Notes under the pieces: model-generated | Told to the model about the DNA's origin: nothing | The model's input: the letters and a program-made list of their open reading frames with translations, nothing else | Databases searched by the model: none | Source of the DNA: Herbaspirillum sp. RV1423 | Lineage (GTDB): Bacteria > Pseudomonadota > Gammaproteobacteria > Burkholderiales > Burkholderiaceae_D | Assembly: GCF_000577615.1 (NCBI RefSeq) | Contig: NZ_CBXX010000004.1 | Location: 248,001-312,000, forward strand | Direction of reading: 5' to 3' | DNA length: 64,000 bases | Program-made: the position numbers and the translations under genes | Shown: positions 32,438 to 42,598 of the stretch, piece by piece | How positions within the stretch are numbered: position 1 is the stretch's first letter | Layout: every line of letters begins with the position of its first letter

Positions 32438-34170
32438 AACTGTTCCCAGTCGTCGTCCGAAGTTGACGCCGGAATACGCGGCATCCTGGACGGGGCCGGG
32501 CTGGGCGCAACCGGTTTTACCGGAGTCGGCGCCGGAGAGGCAGGCATCGCCACGGCAACCAGCGGACGCGGCGCGCTCGCCGCTTTCGGCGCGACGCGGG
32601 CAACCGATGTGCCGGTCGCGGCATGATCGAGCTTGAAGATGCCGACCACCTCCGTCAATGTTGCCGCCTGATCCTGCAAGGATTGCGCTGCCGCTGCGGC
32701 CTGCTCGACCAGCGCCGCGTTCTGCTGCGTGGTCTCGTCCATCTGTGCAATGGCCTGGTTGACCTGCTCGATGCCTTCGCTTTGTTCCTGGCTGGCCGAA
32801 CTGATTTCGCCGACGATATCGGTCACGCGCTTCACGCTGGCCACCACTTCGGTCATGGTCTGCCCCGCCTCTTGGACCAGCTTGCTGCCCGAGCCCACCT
32901 TCTCTACCGAGTCGTCGATCAATCCCTTGATCTCCTTTGCCGCCGAGGCAGAACGTTGCGCCAGACTGCGCACTTCCGACGCCACCACGGCGAAGCCCCT
33001 GCCCTGCTCGCCGGCGCGCGCGGCTTCGACGGCGGCATTCAGCGCCAGGATGTTGGTCTGGAAAGCGATGCCGTCGATCACGCTGATGATGTCGACGATC
33101 TTCTTCGACGACGCGTTGATGGCGCCCATGGTATCGACTACCTGGCCGACCACGGCGCCGCCCTGGATCGCGACCTCGGAGGCCGAGACCGCCAGTTGAT
33201 TCGCCTGGCGCGCGTTGTCGGCGTTCTGCCTGACGGTCGAGGTCAGCTCTTCCATGGCGGAAGCGGTTTCTTCCAGCGAACCGGCTTGCTGTTCCGTGCG
33301 CGAGGACAGGTCGAGATTGCCGGTGGCGATTTCGGCCGAGGCGGTGGCGATGGTGTCGGTGCCGCTACGCACCTGGCCGACGATGCGCAGCAGATTGTCG
33401 TTCATGGTCTTCAATGCCAGCAGCAACTTCCCGGTTTCATCCTTGCGGCGGGTGTCGATGCGCGAGGTCAGGTCGCCAGCAGCCACCGTCTCCGCAATAT
33501 CGACGGCCTGATTCAGCGGACGCGTAATACTCAGCGCGAGACGCCACGCAAATAGCCAGCCCGCGACGAACAACAGCACGCCGAAGGCGACCAGCAAGTT
33601 GCGGCTTTGCGTATACAGATCGTGAATACTGGCAGCGATTTCATCGATGCTGGAACGCTGCAGGTCGAGCAATTGCTGCAACAGATCGAGATATCCTTTG
33701 GCCGCCGCAGGAAAGTCTTTCTCCAGGATGCGGTTGGCTTCTTCCACCTGGCCATCAGCCTTGGCCTTGGAGATGGCGTCGCGCGCGGCAATGTAGCTCT
33801 TGCGCACTACCGTCAATTGCGAGAACAGCGTTTTTTCCTTGTCGCTGCTAAGCAAGCCTTCCAGCGCCTTTTGCTGTTCGTTGGAAAGCTTGGTCGCAGT
33901 CGCGGCGTCGTCCGCAAAGAACGCGCTCAGGCTGGGATCGGCGCTCTTGGCGATCGCAGTCGTGCGGCGCACGCTGGTGTGGATGGTGCGATACCAATCC
34001 GACACCAGGCGTTCTTTCGCGAGCGGCTTCTGCATCATATCCTGCGTGGTTTCCGCCACTATATGCAGACGCCAGATGCTCAGGGCGATGACGCCGATCG
34101 CAGAAAACAGAATGATCGCAAAGCCCAGATTGAGACGTTTGCTGATGTTCAGGTTGGCAAAGAAATTCAT
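32434..34170 (-). CDS. Methyl-accepting chemotaxis protein (4HB-type, 578 aa)
   Basis: This chemoreceptor has transmembrane helices at about residues 13-33 and 193-212. They enclose a periplasmic four-helix-bundle sensor of about 155 residues. A HAMP domain (about 212-265) and a full cytoplasmic signalling domain follow, with the invariant hairpin tip [21 protein letters not shown] cited here only in part as [19 protein letters not shown]. The C-terminus ends in a Pro/Ala linker and DDDWEQF, a xWExF tail equivalent to the CheR/CheB-tethering pentapeptide of enterobacterial receptors. The gene is monocistronic, with an AGAAGGATAAAAAC leader. The ligand is unknown. Confidence 0.93.
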   Translation of the reverse strand: MNFFANLNISKRLNLGFAIILFSAIGVIALSIWRLHIVAETTQDMMQKPLAKERLVSDWYRTIHTSVRRTTAIAKSADPSLSAFFADDAATATKLSNEQQKALEGLLSSDKEKTLFSQLTVVRKSYIAARDAISKAKADGQVEEANRILEKDFPAAAKGYLDLLQQLLDLQRSSIDEIAASIHDLYTQSRNLLVAFGVLLFVAGWLFAWRLALSITRPLNQAVDIAETVAAGDLTSRIDTRRKDETGKLLLALKTMNDNLLRIVGQVRSGTDTIATASAEIATGNLDLSSRTEQQAGSLEETASAMEELTSTVRQNADNARQANQLAVSASEVAIQGGAVVGQVVDTMGAINASSKKIVDIISVIDGIAFQTNILALNAAVEAARAGEQGRGFAVVASEVRSLAQRSASAAKEIKGLIDDSVEKVGSGSKLVQEAGQTMTEVVASVKRVTDIVGEISSASQEQSEGIEQVNQAIAQMDETTQQNAALVEQAAAAAQSLQDQAATLTEVVGIFKLDHAATGTSVARVAPKAASAPRPLVAVAMPASPAPTPVKPVAPSPAPSRMPRIPASTSDDDWEQF

Positions 34171-34874
34171 GTTTTTATCCTTCTGTGAATGTCGATTCCG
34201 GAGTCGCCATCAGGGCGCGCGAAAATGTATGCATAACATCCGGAACCGCCCGTATTGTGGGCAATAAGGCCTCATTGGAGATATAAGTATTTCTACCTAG
34301 AAAGAAGCCGAACTGCATTCATAACATCGAAACATGTCCACTTCATGAATTGACTTGTGCACTACTCAAACAGGCAATGTTGTCAGGCATATACAACAAT
34401 GAAGCAGATTCGCCCCGAAATGCGCGTCAAGATGCGTCGAAATCAATCCGCTCTGAAGGCTCCCTGAACGCCAATGACGCAACGCCAGACAAACATCTCG
34501 CCGCTGGCGCCGTCGGTTATCACGCGATGAATTAGTTTCATTGGACAGTGCCATAGGCGCGGCGTACTGTCGCTTTCCACATGAGGCCCCGATGCAGTAA
34601 GGGTCCCGGGACAGAATCAAGAATCATAAAAGCCGGCGGGCGATCGATCTCACGAATGCCACGCCCATGGCGGAGACAACACCAGTATCTTTCATGCGAC
34701 ATCGATGTTCCATCGCTGACGGCGCCATTGCGCCTTCGGCAATGAAAACGATCAATGCAGGCAATATCGCGCGACCCGGCTGCATTTTTTCCCTGACGCA
34801 AGCGCATTTCCGTATCCGCAGAAGATGTTTTTTCAAGCAGTGAAACAACAACAATTCTTACTACAGGAGATAGC
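34171..34874. other. 704-bp intergenic region without a convincing gene
   Basis: The region lies between the divergent chemoreceptor and binding-protein genes. It contains short open frames without ribosome sites or recognisable products. One inverted repeat (TGTTGT at 34379-34384 with ACAACA at 34394-34399) is the only notable feature. The last 20 bases provide the AGGAG site of the binding-protein gene. Confidence 0.5.
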
Positions 34875-35681
34875 ATGAAAGTCATCAAAACCACCGTCAA
34901 ATACGCTGCCGCGGCTGTCTTCGGCCTCGTCTGCCTGGCCCAATCCGTCAGCGCCGACACGCTCAGCGACATCCGTCAGCGCAAGAAAATCGTCGTCGCC
35001 ATCGACCTCGGGTCGCCGCCATTCGGCATGACCGACGCCAAGCTCCAGCCCTACGGTTCGGATGTCAGCGCGGCCAAAATGCTGGCCAAGGACCTCGGCG
35101 TCGAGATGGAAATCATCCAGGTCACCGGCCCCAACCGCGTCCCTTTCCTGCTGACCAACAAGGCAGATATCGTCATCGCCTCGTTCAGCATCACGCCGGA
35201 ACGCGCCAAGGTGATCTCGTTCAGCGTGCCGTACAGCGCCTCGGAATCGGTGGTCGCCGCCGAACGCACAGCGCCGATCAAGAGCCTGGCCGATCTGGCC
35301 GGCAAACGCGTCGGGGTGGTGCGCGGCAACCTGCAGGACACGCTGCTGACGCCGATCGTCCCCAAGGGCACGACGCTGGTGCGCTACGACGACGATTCGA
35401 CCAATGCCGCCGCGCTGCTGTCGGGCCAGGTTGACGCCATCGGGACGGCCAGAGAACTGGTGACGACCACCGCGCGCAAGAATCCGGGCCGCTTCATCGA
35501 AACAAAATTCGCCGTCAAGGTGGTGCCGCATGGCATCGGCGTGCGCAAGGAAGATACCGAACTGCTGGCCTGGATCAACAACTGGGTCGTCGCCAACATG
35601 AAGAACGGCAACCTCGCCAAATCGTATGAAGCAGCCGCCGGCGCGCCGCTGCCGGATATCTCCCAGTACATGCCGAAGTAA
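34875..35681 (+). CDS. Orphan amino-acid-type ABC transporter substrate-binding protein
   Basis: The 268-residue periplasmic binding protein (SBP family 3, HisJ/GlnH-like) has a signal peptide ending SVSADT. The family N-terminal motif IRQRKKIVVAIDLGSPPFGM, the ligand-carboxylate Arg region ITPERAKVISFS and the hinge GKRVGVVRGNLQDT are present. A strong CAGGAGATAGC ribosome site precedes the ATG. No permease or ATPase gene lies nearby, so it must use components encoded elsewhere or serve as a chemoreceptor partner. A 9-bp hairpin follows at 35706-35728. Specificity is likely a polar amino acid or related opine. Confidence 0.9.
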   Translation: MKVIKTTVKYAAAAVFGLVCLAQSVSADTLSDIRQRKKIVVAIDLGSPPFGMTDAKLQPYGSDVSAAKMLAKDLGVEMEIIQVTGPNRVPFLLTNKADIVIASFSITPERAKVISFSVPYSASESVVAAERTAPIKSLADLAGKRVGVVRGNLQDTLLTPIVPKGTTLVRYDDDSTNAAALLSGQVDAIGTARELVTTTARKNPGRFIETKFAVKVVPHGIGVRKEDTELLAWINNWVVANMKNGNLAKSYEAAAGAPLPDISQYMPK

Positions 35682-35705
35682 CCCCGGCAACAGATCGGCT
35701 CGCGT

Positions 35706-35732
35706 CGGCACGGCAAGCAGCCGTGCCGGCAT
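35706..35732 (+). terminator. Probable intrinsic terminator after binding-protein gene
   Basis: CGGCACGGC-AAGCA-GCCGTGCCG is a perfect 9-bp stem with a 5-base loop, followed by GCATTTTCAACTTTT. It separates the binding-protein gene from the dehydrogenase. It also occupies the upstream in-frame GTG (35723), arguing against that start. Confidence 0.6.
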
Positions 35733-35764
35733 TTTCAACTTTTCAGGAAAGCATTTCACCAGTC

Positions 35765-36655
35765 ATGAAAAATATCGGATTCATAGGCGTCGGCATGATG
35801 GGCCAGGGCATGGCGCACAACCTCGTCGTCAAGGGCTTCAACGTCACCGTCATGGGCAACCGCAATCGCAAGCCGGTGGAAGAACTGGTAGCCGAAGGCG
35901 CGCGCGAAGCGAACAGCCTGCAAGACCTGATCGCCGCCGTCGACGCCATCATCCTGTGCGTCACCGGTTCGCCGCAGGTCGAAGACCTGATGTTCCGCGC
36001 CGGCGGCATCCTCGAACACTGCAGCAGCGGCCAGATCGTGATCGATTGCTCCACCAGCGAGCCGATGTCGAGCGCGCGCATTGCCGCACAACTGGCCGCC
36101 AAGGGCGTCGGCTTCGTCGATGCGCCGCTGGCGCGCACGCCGGTCGAAGCCATGCAAGGCAAGCTCAATACCATGGTCGGCGCCGACGACGCCACCTTCG
36201 CCAGGGTCAAGCCCGTCCTCGAAGCATTCTGCGAAAACATCTTTCACATCGGCAGCACCACCAGCGCCCAAAAACTGAAACTGCTGAACAATTTCCTGGC
36301 CATAGGCATCGCTACATTGACCACGGAAGCATTGGCGATGTGCGACGCCGTCGGCGTCGATCAGCGCAAGTTTTTTGAAGTGATCAGCAAGGGCGGCGCC
36401 AACAGCGGCATCTTCCAGATGATCGGCAACGGCATCCTCGAAGGCCGCGACGACGGCATGAAGTTCAGCGTCGGCAACGCCAGCAAGGATCTCGGCTATT
36501 ACAACAACATGACCGCGCAGTTCGCCAACGCGTCCATGATCGGCCCGCACGTCGCCGCCACCTTGCAACAATCGGTCAAAGAAGGTTACGGCGACCAGAT
36601 GCTGGGCGCGATGGTCAAGGCGCACAAGGAGCGGCAGGCAGCGTCGGGGAAATAG
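35765..36655 (+). CDS. 3-hydroxyisobutyrate-dehydrogenase-family (beta-hydroxyacid) oxidoreductase
   Basis: From the ATG at 35765 the enzyme has 296 residues and starts directly with the dinucleotide-binding motif (MKNIGFIGVGMMGQGMA), as the family does. Other family blocks are the substrate-binding VDAPLARTPVEAMQGKLNTM (a variant of the usual DAPVSGG) and the catalytic Lys region KLLNNFLAIG, with Lys in KLK. It interconverts a beta-hydroxyacid and its semialdehyde (hydroxyisobutyrate, tartronate or similar) using NAD(P). The replacement of SGG by ART suggests a divergent substrate. Its neighbours give no pathway context. Confidence 0.85.
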   Translation: MKNIGFIGVGMMGQGMAHNLVVKGFNVTVMGNRNRKPVEELVAEGAREANSLQDLIAAVDAIILCVTGSPQVEDLMFRAGGILEHCSSGQIVIDCSTSEPMSSARIAAQLAAKGVGFVDAPLARTPVEAMQGKLNTMVGADDATFARVKPVLEAFCENIFHIGSTTSAQKLKLLNNFLAIGIATLTTEALAMCDAVGVDQRKFFEVISKGGANSGIFQMIGNGILEGRDDGMKFSVGNASKDLGYYNNMTAQFANASMIGPHVAATLQQSVKEGYGDQMLGAMVKAHKERQAASGK

Positions 36656-36674
36656 CGCGATCGGCCGCGACGGG

Positions 36675-36706
36675 CCGGACCGCATATCTCATGCACTCCG
36701 GTCCGG
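36675..36706. terminator. Possible bidirectional terminator between dehydrogenase and phoR
   Basis: CCGGACCG (36675-36682) and CGGTCCGG (36699-36706) form an 8-bp stem with a 16-base loop exactly between the two convergent stop codons. The stem is good but there is no strong T-run. Confidence 0.4.
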
Positions 36707-38026
36707 TCAGTGGCTTTCCACAGGAACGAATTCTTCGATCAGCAGACTTGCCGGAAAACAGACCGTGAAGGTGCTGCCTTTGTCCGGTATCGATTCCACG
36801 CCCAACGTGGCGCGGTGGCGCAGCAGGACGTGGCGCACGATGGCCAGGCCCAGGCCGGTGCCCTGGGTTTCGCGCGAACGGCTCTTGTCGACGCGGTAGA
36901 AGCGCTCGGTCAGGCGCGAGATGTGTTCCTGGCTGATGCCGATGCCGGTGTCCTTGACGACGAACTGTGCACCGCCGCCGGGCTTGCGTTCCCAGCGCAG
37001 CACGATGGCGCCGCCTGCCGGCGTGTAGCGCACGGCGTTGGAGACCAGATTACTGAAGGCGCTGCGCAATTCATCGACGCTGCCTTTCAGGTCGGGACCG
37101 TCGACATGCAGCGCAATCTCATGCTTTCCTGCCGACAGCGCGCGCGCTTCTTCGAGGATGCCTTCCAGCAGCGGCTCGATATGCACGCGCTCGGCGCGCA
37201 ATGGGTAGTCGACGGACTCCAGCCGCGTCAGCGTCAACATGTCGCCGATCAGGTTCTGCATGCGCTGGCCCTGTTCGGTCATCAGCTTGAGATGCGCGGT
37301 GCGGACTTCCGGATCGAGGTTAGGCTGGGCCAGCGCGATTTCGAGGAAGCCGTTGATGACGGTCAGCGGCGTGCGCAGTTCATGCGAAGCATTGGCAATG
37401 AAGTCGCGGCGCATCATGTCGATGCGTTCCGATTCGGTCGCATCATGTGTGACGAGAATCTGGCGGCGATTTTCAAAAGGGATGATCTGCACGATCAATT
37501 TGCGTTCCTGCACGCTCAGCGTCAGCGGCTGTTCGTAACGGCCCAGGATGATGTAATCGATGAATGCCGGATTGCGGATCAGGTTGGTCACGCGCATGCC
37601 CTTGTCGCGCTCCAGTTGCAAACCCAGGTGCCGCTGCGCAGCAGGATTGCACCACTCGAGGAACAGCACGTCGTCCATGATCACGACGCCGTCCGGCAGC
37701 AGGCTCATGGCCTGGCGGAAGCGCGCCAGCCACTCGGCCAGCTCGATCTGGTTCTTTTCATCGTCGCGGCGCATGCGATACAGGCGCGCAAAAATGTCGG
37801 TCCAGGCGCCCCAGCCGTCCGGCAGCTTGGAATGGGTCGGGTTGTCGAGCCAACTGCCCAGGCGGAACAGGTAATGCAACTGGGTAAACGCCAGCGCACC
37901 CATGCTGATCAGGGCGACGACCAAACCGGCTGTCGCGCCGAAGAAAAACCAGATGACGCCGACGCCAGCCAGGCATATCAGAAAACGCAAGGCGGCCGGA
38001 ACCCAAAACAACAACTGTGGACTCAT
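36707..38026 (-). CDS. phoR: Phosphate regulon sensor histidine kinase PhoR
   Basis: The 439-residue membrane kinase takes the ATG at 38026, with the PhoR-typical start MSPQLLFWVPAALR; a longer in-frame ATG lies 48 bp upstream. It has two N-terminal transmembrane helices, a PAS domain (about residues 95-200) that includes MPDGVVIMDD-like sequence, an H-box (DFIANASHELRTPLTVINGF), and an ATPase domain with NLVSNAVRYTP, DTGIGI and GTGLGLAIV. It follows phoB and ends the pst-pho series. It senses phosphate status through PstSCAB/PhoU and phosphorylates PhoB. The stop is convergent with the dehydrogenase gene across a small hairpin. Confidence 0.94.
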   Translation of the reverse strand: MSPQLLFWVPAALRFLICLAGVGVIWFFFGATAGLVVALISMGALAFTQLHYLFRLGSWLDNPTHSKLPDGWGAWTDIFARLYRMRRDDEKNQIELAEWLARFRQAMSLLPDGVVIMDDVLFLEWCNPAAQRHLGLQLERDKGMRVTNLIRNPAFIDYIILGRYEQPLTLSVQERKLIVQIIPFENRRQILVTHDATESERIDMMRRDFIANASHELRTPLTVINGFLEIALAQPNLDPEVRTAHLKLMTEQGQRMQNLIGDMLTLTRLESVDYPLRAERVHIEPLLEGILEEARALSAGKHEIALHVDGPDLKGSVDELRSAFSNLVSNAVRYTPAGGAIVLRWERKPGGGAQFVVKDTGIGISQEHISRLTERFYRVDKSRSRETQGTGLGLAIVRHVLLRHRATLGVESIPDKGSTFTVCFPASLLIEEFVPVESH

Positions 38027-38134
38027 GTAAAACTCATTATTCAGGACTGGATTGTCGTCGCGGCGACCAGGCATCCAGTATAGAGGTCTTTCTGGATTCC
38101 CTGTGTCTCTCAGGGCCGGCGTGTGTGTTTTTTG

Positions 38135-38812
38135 TTATTTTGCCGACAGCATGTAGCCGACGCTGCGCACCGTCTTGATCAGGTGTTCGGCATCGCGCAG
38201 GGCCTTGCGCAGGCGCAATACGTGGACGTCGACGGTGCGTTCCTCGATCACGACATGGTCGCCCCATACCCGGTCAAGCAACTGGCTGCGCGAAAACACC
38301 CGGTCGGGATGCGCCATGAAGAATTTCAGAAGCTTGTATTCGGCGTGACCGATCTCGATCTTGTCGCCGTTGAGCGCCACCGAACAACTGGCCGGGTCCA
38401 GCGTCACCGGGCCGACCGCCATCTCTTCCTGCGCGAATTCGGGACTCTTGCGGCGCAGCAGCGCCTTGATGCGCGCCGTCAGTTCACGCGGCGAGAACGG
38501 TTTGGTGATGTAATCGTCGGCACCGTTGTCGAGGCCGGCGATCTTGTCCTCTTCCATGCTCTTGGCGGTCAACATGATCACCGACAACTGCTGCAACTGG
38601 CGGTCGCCGCGAATGCGCGACAGCAGGTGCAGGCCGCTGCGATCCGGCAGCATCCAGTCCAGCAGCACCAGTTGCGGTGCGCGGCGCTGCACGAACTCCC
38701 ATGCCGCCGCCGTGTTCGACACCACGAAACTGGACCAGCCCGCCTCCTTGAGCGTGAAAGCAATCAGCTCGGCAATCGAAGGTTCGTCTTCAACGATCAG
38801 GATGGTAGTCAT
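38135..38812 (-). CDS. phoB: Phosphate regulon response regulator PhoB
   Basis: The 225-residue OmpR-family regulator has a receiver domain with VEDEPSI, phospho-acceptor D52 (LLDWMLPDRSG) and K104 (DDYITKPF). Its winged-helix DNA-binding domain includes ALLRRKSPE, LLKFFMAHPDRVFSRSQLLD and VDVHVLRLRKAL. It would bind Pho boxes such as those before ppk and pstS. It lies between phoU and phoR in the same direction, 44 bp from phoU and 108 bp from phoR. Confidence 0.95.
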   Translation of the reverse strand: MTTILIVEDEPSIAELIAFTLKEAGWSSFVVSNTAAAWEFVQRRAPQLVLLDWMLPDRSGLHLLSRIRGDRQLQQLSVIMLTAKSMEEDKIAGLDNGADDYITKPFSPRELTARIKALLRRKSPEFAQEEMAVGPVTLDPASCSVALNGDKIEIGHAEYKLLKFFMAHPDRVFSRSQLLDRVWGDHVVIEERTVDVHVLRLRKALRDAEHLIKTVRSVGYMLSAK

Positions 38813-38856
38813 GGAGTAGCGCAGTGGGACATAGGTTGTTCAAAAAAACGCCGACG

Positions 38857-39570
38857 TCACTCTTCGTCGGAGTCGAGCATCTTGGCCGCGCCGAAATCGG
38901 TGTGGCGGATATCCTTGCCGCCGACGACATAGATCACGTACTCGCCAATGTTCTTGGCGTGGTCGCCGATGCGCTCGATGGCCTTGGCCACCCACAGCGT
39001 GTCGATCGACACCGAGATCGTGCGCGGATCTTCCATCATGAAGGTCGCCAGGCTGCGTGTGATCGCGCGGAAACCATGATCGATGCTGGCATCCTGCGCG
39101 ATCAGCGCGGTGGCCTGCTCGGTGTCCAGACGCGCGAAGGAATCCAGCGCGCTGCGCAGCATTTCCGACGCTTCGTCGGCGATGACGCGCACGGTTTCAT
39201 AGTGATTGATCGGACCGATGCTGCCGCGCTTGTACAGGTGGATCGCATTGCGCGCGATCTTGGTCGCCTCGTCGCCGACGCGTTCCAGGTCGGTGATAAT
39301 CTTGATGGTCGCCATCACGGTGCGCAGATCGTTGGCCGTCGGCTGGCGACGCACGATCAGTTGGCTGCAGGCGTCGTCGAGTTCGACCTCAAGGCGATTG
39401 ACCGCCTCGTCGTCTTTCATCACGCGCGCGGCCAGTTCGAGATTGCCGTTGCGGAAAGACGATATTGCATCCTGGAATTGCCGCTCCACCATGCCGCCCA
39501 TGGCCAGCACCTTGGAACGGATGGTCTCCAGATCGGCATCGTATTGCTTGGAAGAGTGATCGCCTGTCAT
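38857..39570 (-). CDS. phoU: Phosphate-signalling regulator PhoU
   Basis: The 237-residue cytoplasmic protein has two homologous three-helix bundles. Each carries the PhoU metal-cluster motif (E-x3-D-x3-N-like), seen in DLERVGDEATKIARNA and KAIERIGDHAKNIGEYV. It links the PstSCAB transporter to PhoR and dampens phosphate uptake. Its neighbours pstB (upstream in transcription) and phoB (downstream) are as expected. The pstB-phoU gap contains a 116-bp imperfect inverted repeat. Confidence 0.95.
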   Translation of the reverse strand: MTGDHSSKQYDADLETIRSKVLAMGGMVERQFQDAISSFRNGNLELAARVMKDDEAVNRLEVELDDACSQLIVRRQPTANDLRTVMATIKIITDLERVGDEATKIARNAIHLYKRGSIGPINHYETVRVIADEASEMLRSALDSFARLDTEQATALIAQDASIDHGFRAITRSLATFMMEDPRTISVSIDTLWVAKAIERIGDHAKNIGEYVIYVVGGKDIRHTDFGAAKMLDSDEE

Positions 39571-39617
39571 GTCACGTCCTTAAAAATAAAAGTTATAAAC
39601 AACAACTGACCTCAAAG

Positions 39618-39733
39618 GGTACGGCAGAAGCGTAGCGAGCAGCGCCGAGGTCTGAGTGAGAAGCGCAGCCGTACAGGAGTACGGCGAGCATCGCCACTCG
39701 GAGATCGGTGCGCGCAGCAGCTTATGCCGTGCC
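39618..39733. repeat. 116-bp imperfect inverted repeat between pstB and phoU
   Basis: The outer arms GGTACGGCA (39618-39626) and TGCCGTGCC (39725-39733) and the inner perfect stem GCCGTAC-AGGA-GTACGGC (39668-39685) belong to one long imperfect palindrome. Interior matches include AAGC and GAGTG blocks. It fills nearly the whole gap, immediately after the pstB stop in the transcript. It could act as an attenuator or RNA-stability hairpin, or it may be a dispersed palindromic element. Confidence 0.6.
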
Positions 39734-39736
39734 CCA

Positions 39737-40522
39737 TCAGCCGAAGCGGCCAGTGATGTAGTCTTGGGTTTCCTTGCGCGCCGGATTCATGAAAATCTGG
39801 TCGGTCTCGCCGAACTCGACCAGCTCGCCCAAATACATATAGGCGGTGTAATCCGAGCAGCGCGCCGCTTGCTGCATGTTGTGCGTCACGATGGCGATGG
39901 TGTAGTCGTTCTTGAGCTCGCCGATCAGTTCTTCCACCTTGGCGGTCGAAATCGGATCCAGCGCCGAGGTCGGCTCGTCCAGCAGCAGCACTTCCGGCTT
40001 GACGGCGACGCCGCGCGCGATGCAGAGGCGCTGCTGTTGACCGCCGGACAGCGACAGGCCGCTCTTGTTCAGCTTGTCCTTGACTTCGCCCCACAGCGCG
40101 GCCTTGTTGAGCGCCCATTCGACGCGCTCGTCCATTTCGCCCTTGGGCAGGTTTTCATACAGGCGGATACCGAAGGCGATGTTGTCGTAGACCGACATCG
40201 GAAACGGCGTCGGCTTCTGGAACACCATGCCGACCTTGGCGCGCAGCATGTTCAGGTCCTGCCCCGGTTCGAGGATGTTCTTGCCGGCATACATGATCTT
40301 GCCTTCGGCGCGTTGGCCGGGATACAGGTCGTACATGCGGTTGAAGGTACGCAGCAGCGTCGATTTGCCGCAGCCCGACGGACCGATGAAAGCGGTGACC
40401 TTGCCTTCATAGATGTTCAGGTTGATGTTCTTCAAGCCATGAAAGCCGCCGTAGTAGAAATTCAGTTGCGAAATTTCGATGGTCGATTTCTTGTCTGCGG
40501 CTGCGGAGGTCTGAGTAGTCAT
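39737..40522 (-). CDS. pstB: Phosphate ABC transporter ATPase PstB
   Basis: This is the nucleotide-binding subunit of the high-affinity phosphate importer, 261 residues from the ATG at 40522 (a GTG nine bases upstream is possible). It has Walker A GPSGCGKS, the PstB-specific [13 protein letters not shown] block, signature LSGGQQQR, Walker [14 protein letters not shown] and the H-loop THNMQQAAR. The C-terminus [11 protein letters not shown] is typical of PstB. It is the fourth gene of pstSCAB. Confidence 0.96.
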   Translation of the reverse strand: MTTQTSAAADKKSTIEISQLNFYYGGFHGLKNINLNIYEGKVTAFIGPSGCGKSTLLRTFNRMYDLYPGQRAEGKIMYAGKNILEPGQDLNMLRAKVGMVFQKPTPFPMSVYDNIAFGIRLYENLPKGEMDERVEWALNKAALWGEVKDKLNKSGLSLSGGQQQRLCIARGVAVKPEVLLLDEPTSALDPISTAKVEELIGELKNDYTIAIVTHNMQQAARCSDYTAYMYLGELVEFGETDQIFMNPARKETQDYITGRFG

Positions 40523-40552
40523 AGTGTTCACTTATCTGGATTCGCTTATCTA

Positions 40553-41464
40553 TTAACCGGGGACTTTTTGGCTAAACATGGTTCGGGACAGGATGTTCAA
40601 TGCAAGGACGCTGAACGTGATCAGCAAGGCGCCGCCCCATGCAAGCGCGACCCAGTTGTCGTAAGGACTCATGGCGAACTGGTTGATCACCACCGGCAGG
40701 TTGGCGATCGGCTGGTTCATGTTGGTGCTGAAGAACTGGTTGTTCAATGCGGTGAACAGCAGCGGCGCCGTTTCACCGGAGATACGCGCCACCGCCAGCA
40801 GCACACCGGTCACGACGCCAGCCTTGACGGCGCGCAGGCGCACCATCATCGCGACTTTCCAGCGCGGCGCGCCGAGCGAGAACGCCGCTTCGCGCAGGCT
40901 GCTCGGCACCAGCTTCAGCATATTGTCGGTGGTGCGCACCACCACCGGGATCGCGATCAGCGAAATGGCGAAAGTGCCCGCCCAACCGGAGAAATGGCCG
41001 ACGTTGGCGACATAGATCGCATACACGAACAGACCGATGACGATCGACGGCGCCGACAGCATGATGTCGGTAACGAACCGGGTAGTCTGCGCCAGCTTGC
41101 TTTCTTCGCCGTACTCGGCCAGGTAGATGCCGGCCAGGATGCCGATCGGCGTACTGATCAGCGTGCCGAGGCCGACCATCATCAAGCTGCCGATGATCGG
41201 GTTGAGCAGACCGCCGCCCTCGCCGCCGGGCGATGGGGTGTTCTGCGTCAGCATGCCGATGTTGAGCGCGCCGAAACCCTTGATCACCAGCGTCAGCAGA
41301 ATCCACGCCAGCACCACGAGACCGGCGGTCATTGCCAGGAAAGAGAACAGCATGCCGACGCGATGTTGCATCAGGCGGCGGCGATACACCGGGTTCATCG
41401 GCGAATTGATTTCCGGCTTGGCGTGCGGCGCTTGGGCTGCCGGCTGATTGACTTGTTGATTCAT
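40553..41464 (-). CDS. pstA: Phosphate ABC transporter permease PstA
   Basis: This is an inner-membrane permease subunit of 303 residues with six predicted transmembrane helices. The permease (EAA-type) loop LREAAFSLGAPRWKV and the PstA motif GGLLNPIIGSLMMVGLGTLI are present. Its start codon overlaps the pstC stop. It pairs with PstC to form the phosphate channel. Confidence 0.95.
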   Translation of the reverse strand: MNQQVNQPAAQAPHAKPEINSPMNPVYRRRLMQHRVGMLFSFLAMTAGLVVLAWILLTLVIKGFGALNIGMLTQNTPSPGGEGGGLLNPIIGSLMMVGLGTLISTPIGILAGIYLAEYGEESKLAQTTRFVTDIMLSAPSIVIGLFVYAIYVANVGHFSGWAGTFAISLIAIPVVVRTTDNMLKLVPSSLREAAFSLGAPRWKVAMMVRLRAVKAGVVTGVLLAVARISGETAPLLFTALNNQFFSTNMNQPIANLPVVINQFAMSPYDNWVALAWGGALLITFSVLALNILSRTMFSQKVPG

Positions 41465-42507
41465 TATTTTGCACCTTCCTTGCGGGACATGCCCATCAAC
41501 ATGATCTTCGCCGCGGACAGCACGATGAAGGTGATCACGAACAGGATCAGGCCGAGTGCGAACAGCGACGAAACGTGCAGTTTCGACGAGGCTTCGGCGA
41601 TTTCATTGGCGAGCGTGGAAGCGATGCTGTTGCCGGCGGCGAACAGCGACCACGACAGGCGGTGCGAATTACCGATCACGAAAGTGACCGCCATCGTCTC
41701 GCCGAGCGCGCGGCCGAGGCCAAGCATGACGCCGCCGACCACGCCGGTCTTGGTGTAAGGCAGCACCACCTTGCGCACCACTTCCCAACGCGTGCAGCCG
41801 AGACCGTAAGCGGATTCCTTCAATACGGCCGGCACGACTTCAAACACGTCGCGCATCACGGAAGCGATGAAGGGGATGATCATGACCGAGAGGATCAGAC
41901 CGGCGGTCATGATGCCGATGCCCATGGTCGGCCCCTGGAACAGGGCGCCGATGACCGGCAACTGGCCAAGGGTAGCCTTCAGGGCGGGCTGGCCGTATTC
42001 GGCGAACAGCGGCGCGAACACGAACAAACCCCACATGCCGTAAATGATGCTGGGCACGCCGGCCAGCAGTTCGACTGCCGTGCCGAGCGGGCGACGCAGA
42101 CGGCTTGGGCAGATTTCAGTGAGGAACAATGCAATGCCGAAGCTGACCGGGAAAGCGATCAGCAGGGCAATCAGCGAAGTGGACAGCGTACCGACAATGG
42201 CGATCGCTGCACCGTATTGGTCGTTGACCGGATCCCATTCCACGCGCGTGATGAAGCCGGGGCCAAATTCGTGGAAGGCCGGCCAGGCGCCGATGAAAAG
42301 GGAAACAATAATCCCGCCGAGCATCAGCAATACCGACAATGCGAAGATCAGCGTGACTTTATGGAAGAGGAAATCTTGAATGCGTTGCTTGCGCATCGTT
42401 GCCAACAGCTCCTGATGAGCTTGCTGAGCCTGCTGACTGGCGCTATCTGCGGGAAGCTTGCCTAAATCGCTATTCGACATGGTCGTGGCAGAGATGTTTG
42501 AGCTCAT
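41464..42507 (-). CDS. pstC: Phosphate ABC transporter permease PstC
   Basis: This is an inner-membrane permease, 347 residues from the ATG at 42507. Alternative in-frame ATGs at 42519 and 42480 are possible because no strong ribosome site distinguishes them. Six transmembrane helices are visible. The motifs PASIIYG-like ([16 protein letters not shown]), the permease loop [19 protein letters not shown] and [18 protein letters not shown] are conserved in PstC. It follows pstS by about 90 bp and overlaps pstA. Confidence 0.94.
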   Translation of the reverse strand: MSSNISATTMSNSDLGKLPADSASQQAQQAHQELLATMRKQRIQDFLFHKVTLIFALSVLLMLGGIIVSLFIGAWPAFHEFGPGFITRVEWDPVNDQYGAAIAIVGTLSTSLIALLIAFPVSFGIALFLTEICPSRLRRPLGTAVELLAGVPSIIYGMWGLFVFAPLFAEYGQPALKATLGQLPVIGALFQGPTMGIGIMTAGLILSVMIIPFIASVMRDVFEVVPAVLKESAYGLGCTRWEVVRKVVLPYTKTGVVGGVMLGLGRALGETMAVTFVIGNSHRLSWSLFAAGNSIASTLANEIAEASSKLHVSSLFALGLILFVITFIVLSAAKIMLMGMSRKEGAK

Positions 42508-42598
42508 TATTTTCACCATTCAATGCGGATTGCGGCGATGGTGAACGCCGCCGCAATCCGCTATACATCATTCAATGCGCTACTGTACAAATTTCTGA

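Noticed and set aside
34350..34535. 61-codon frame in the gap before the binding-protein gene
   Set aside because: No ribosome site, no known motif, and composition like non-coding DNA.
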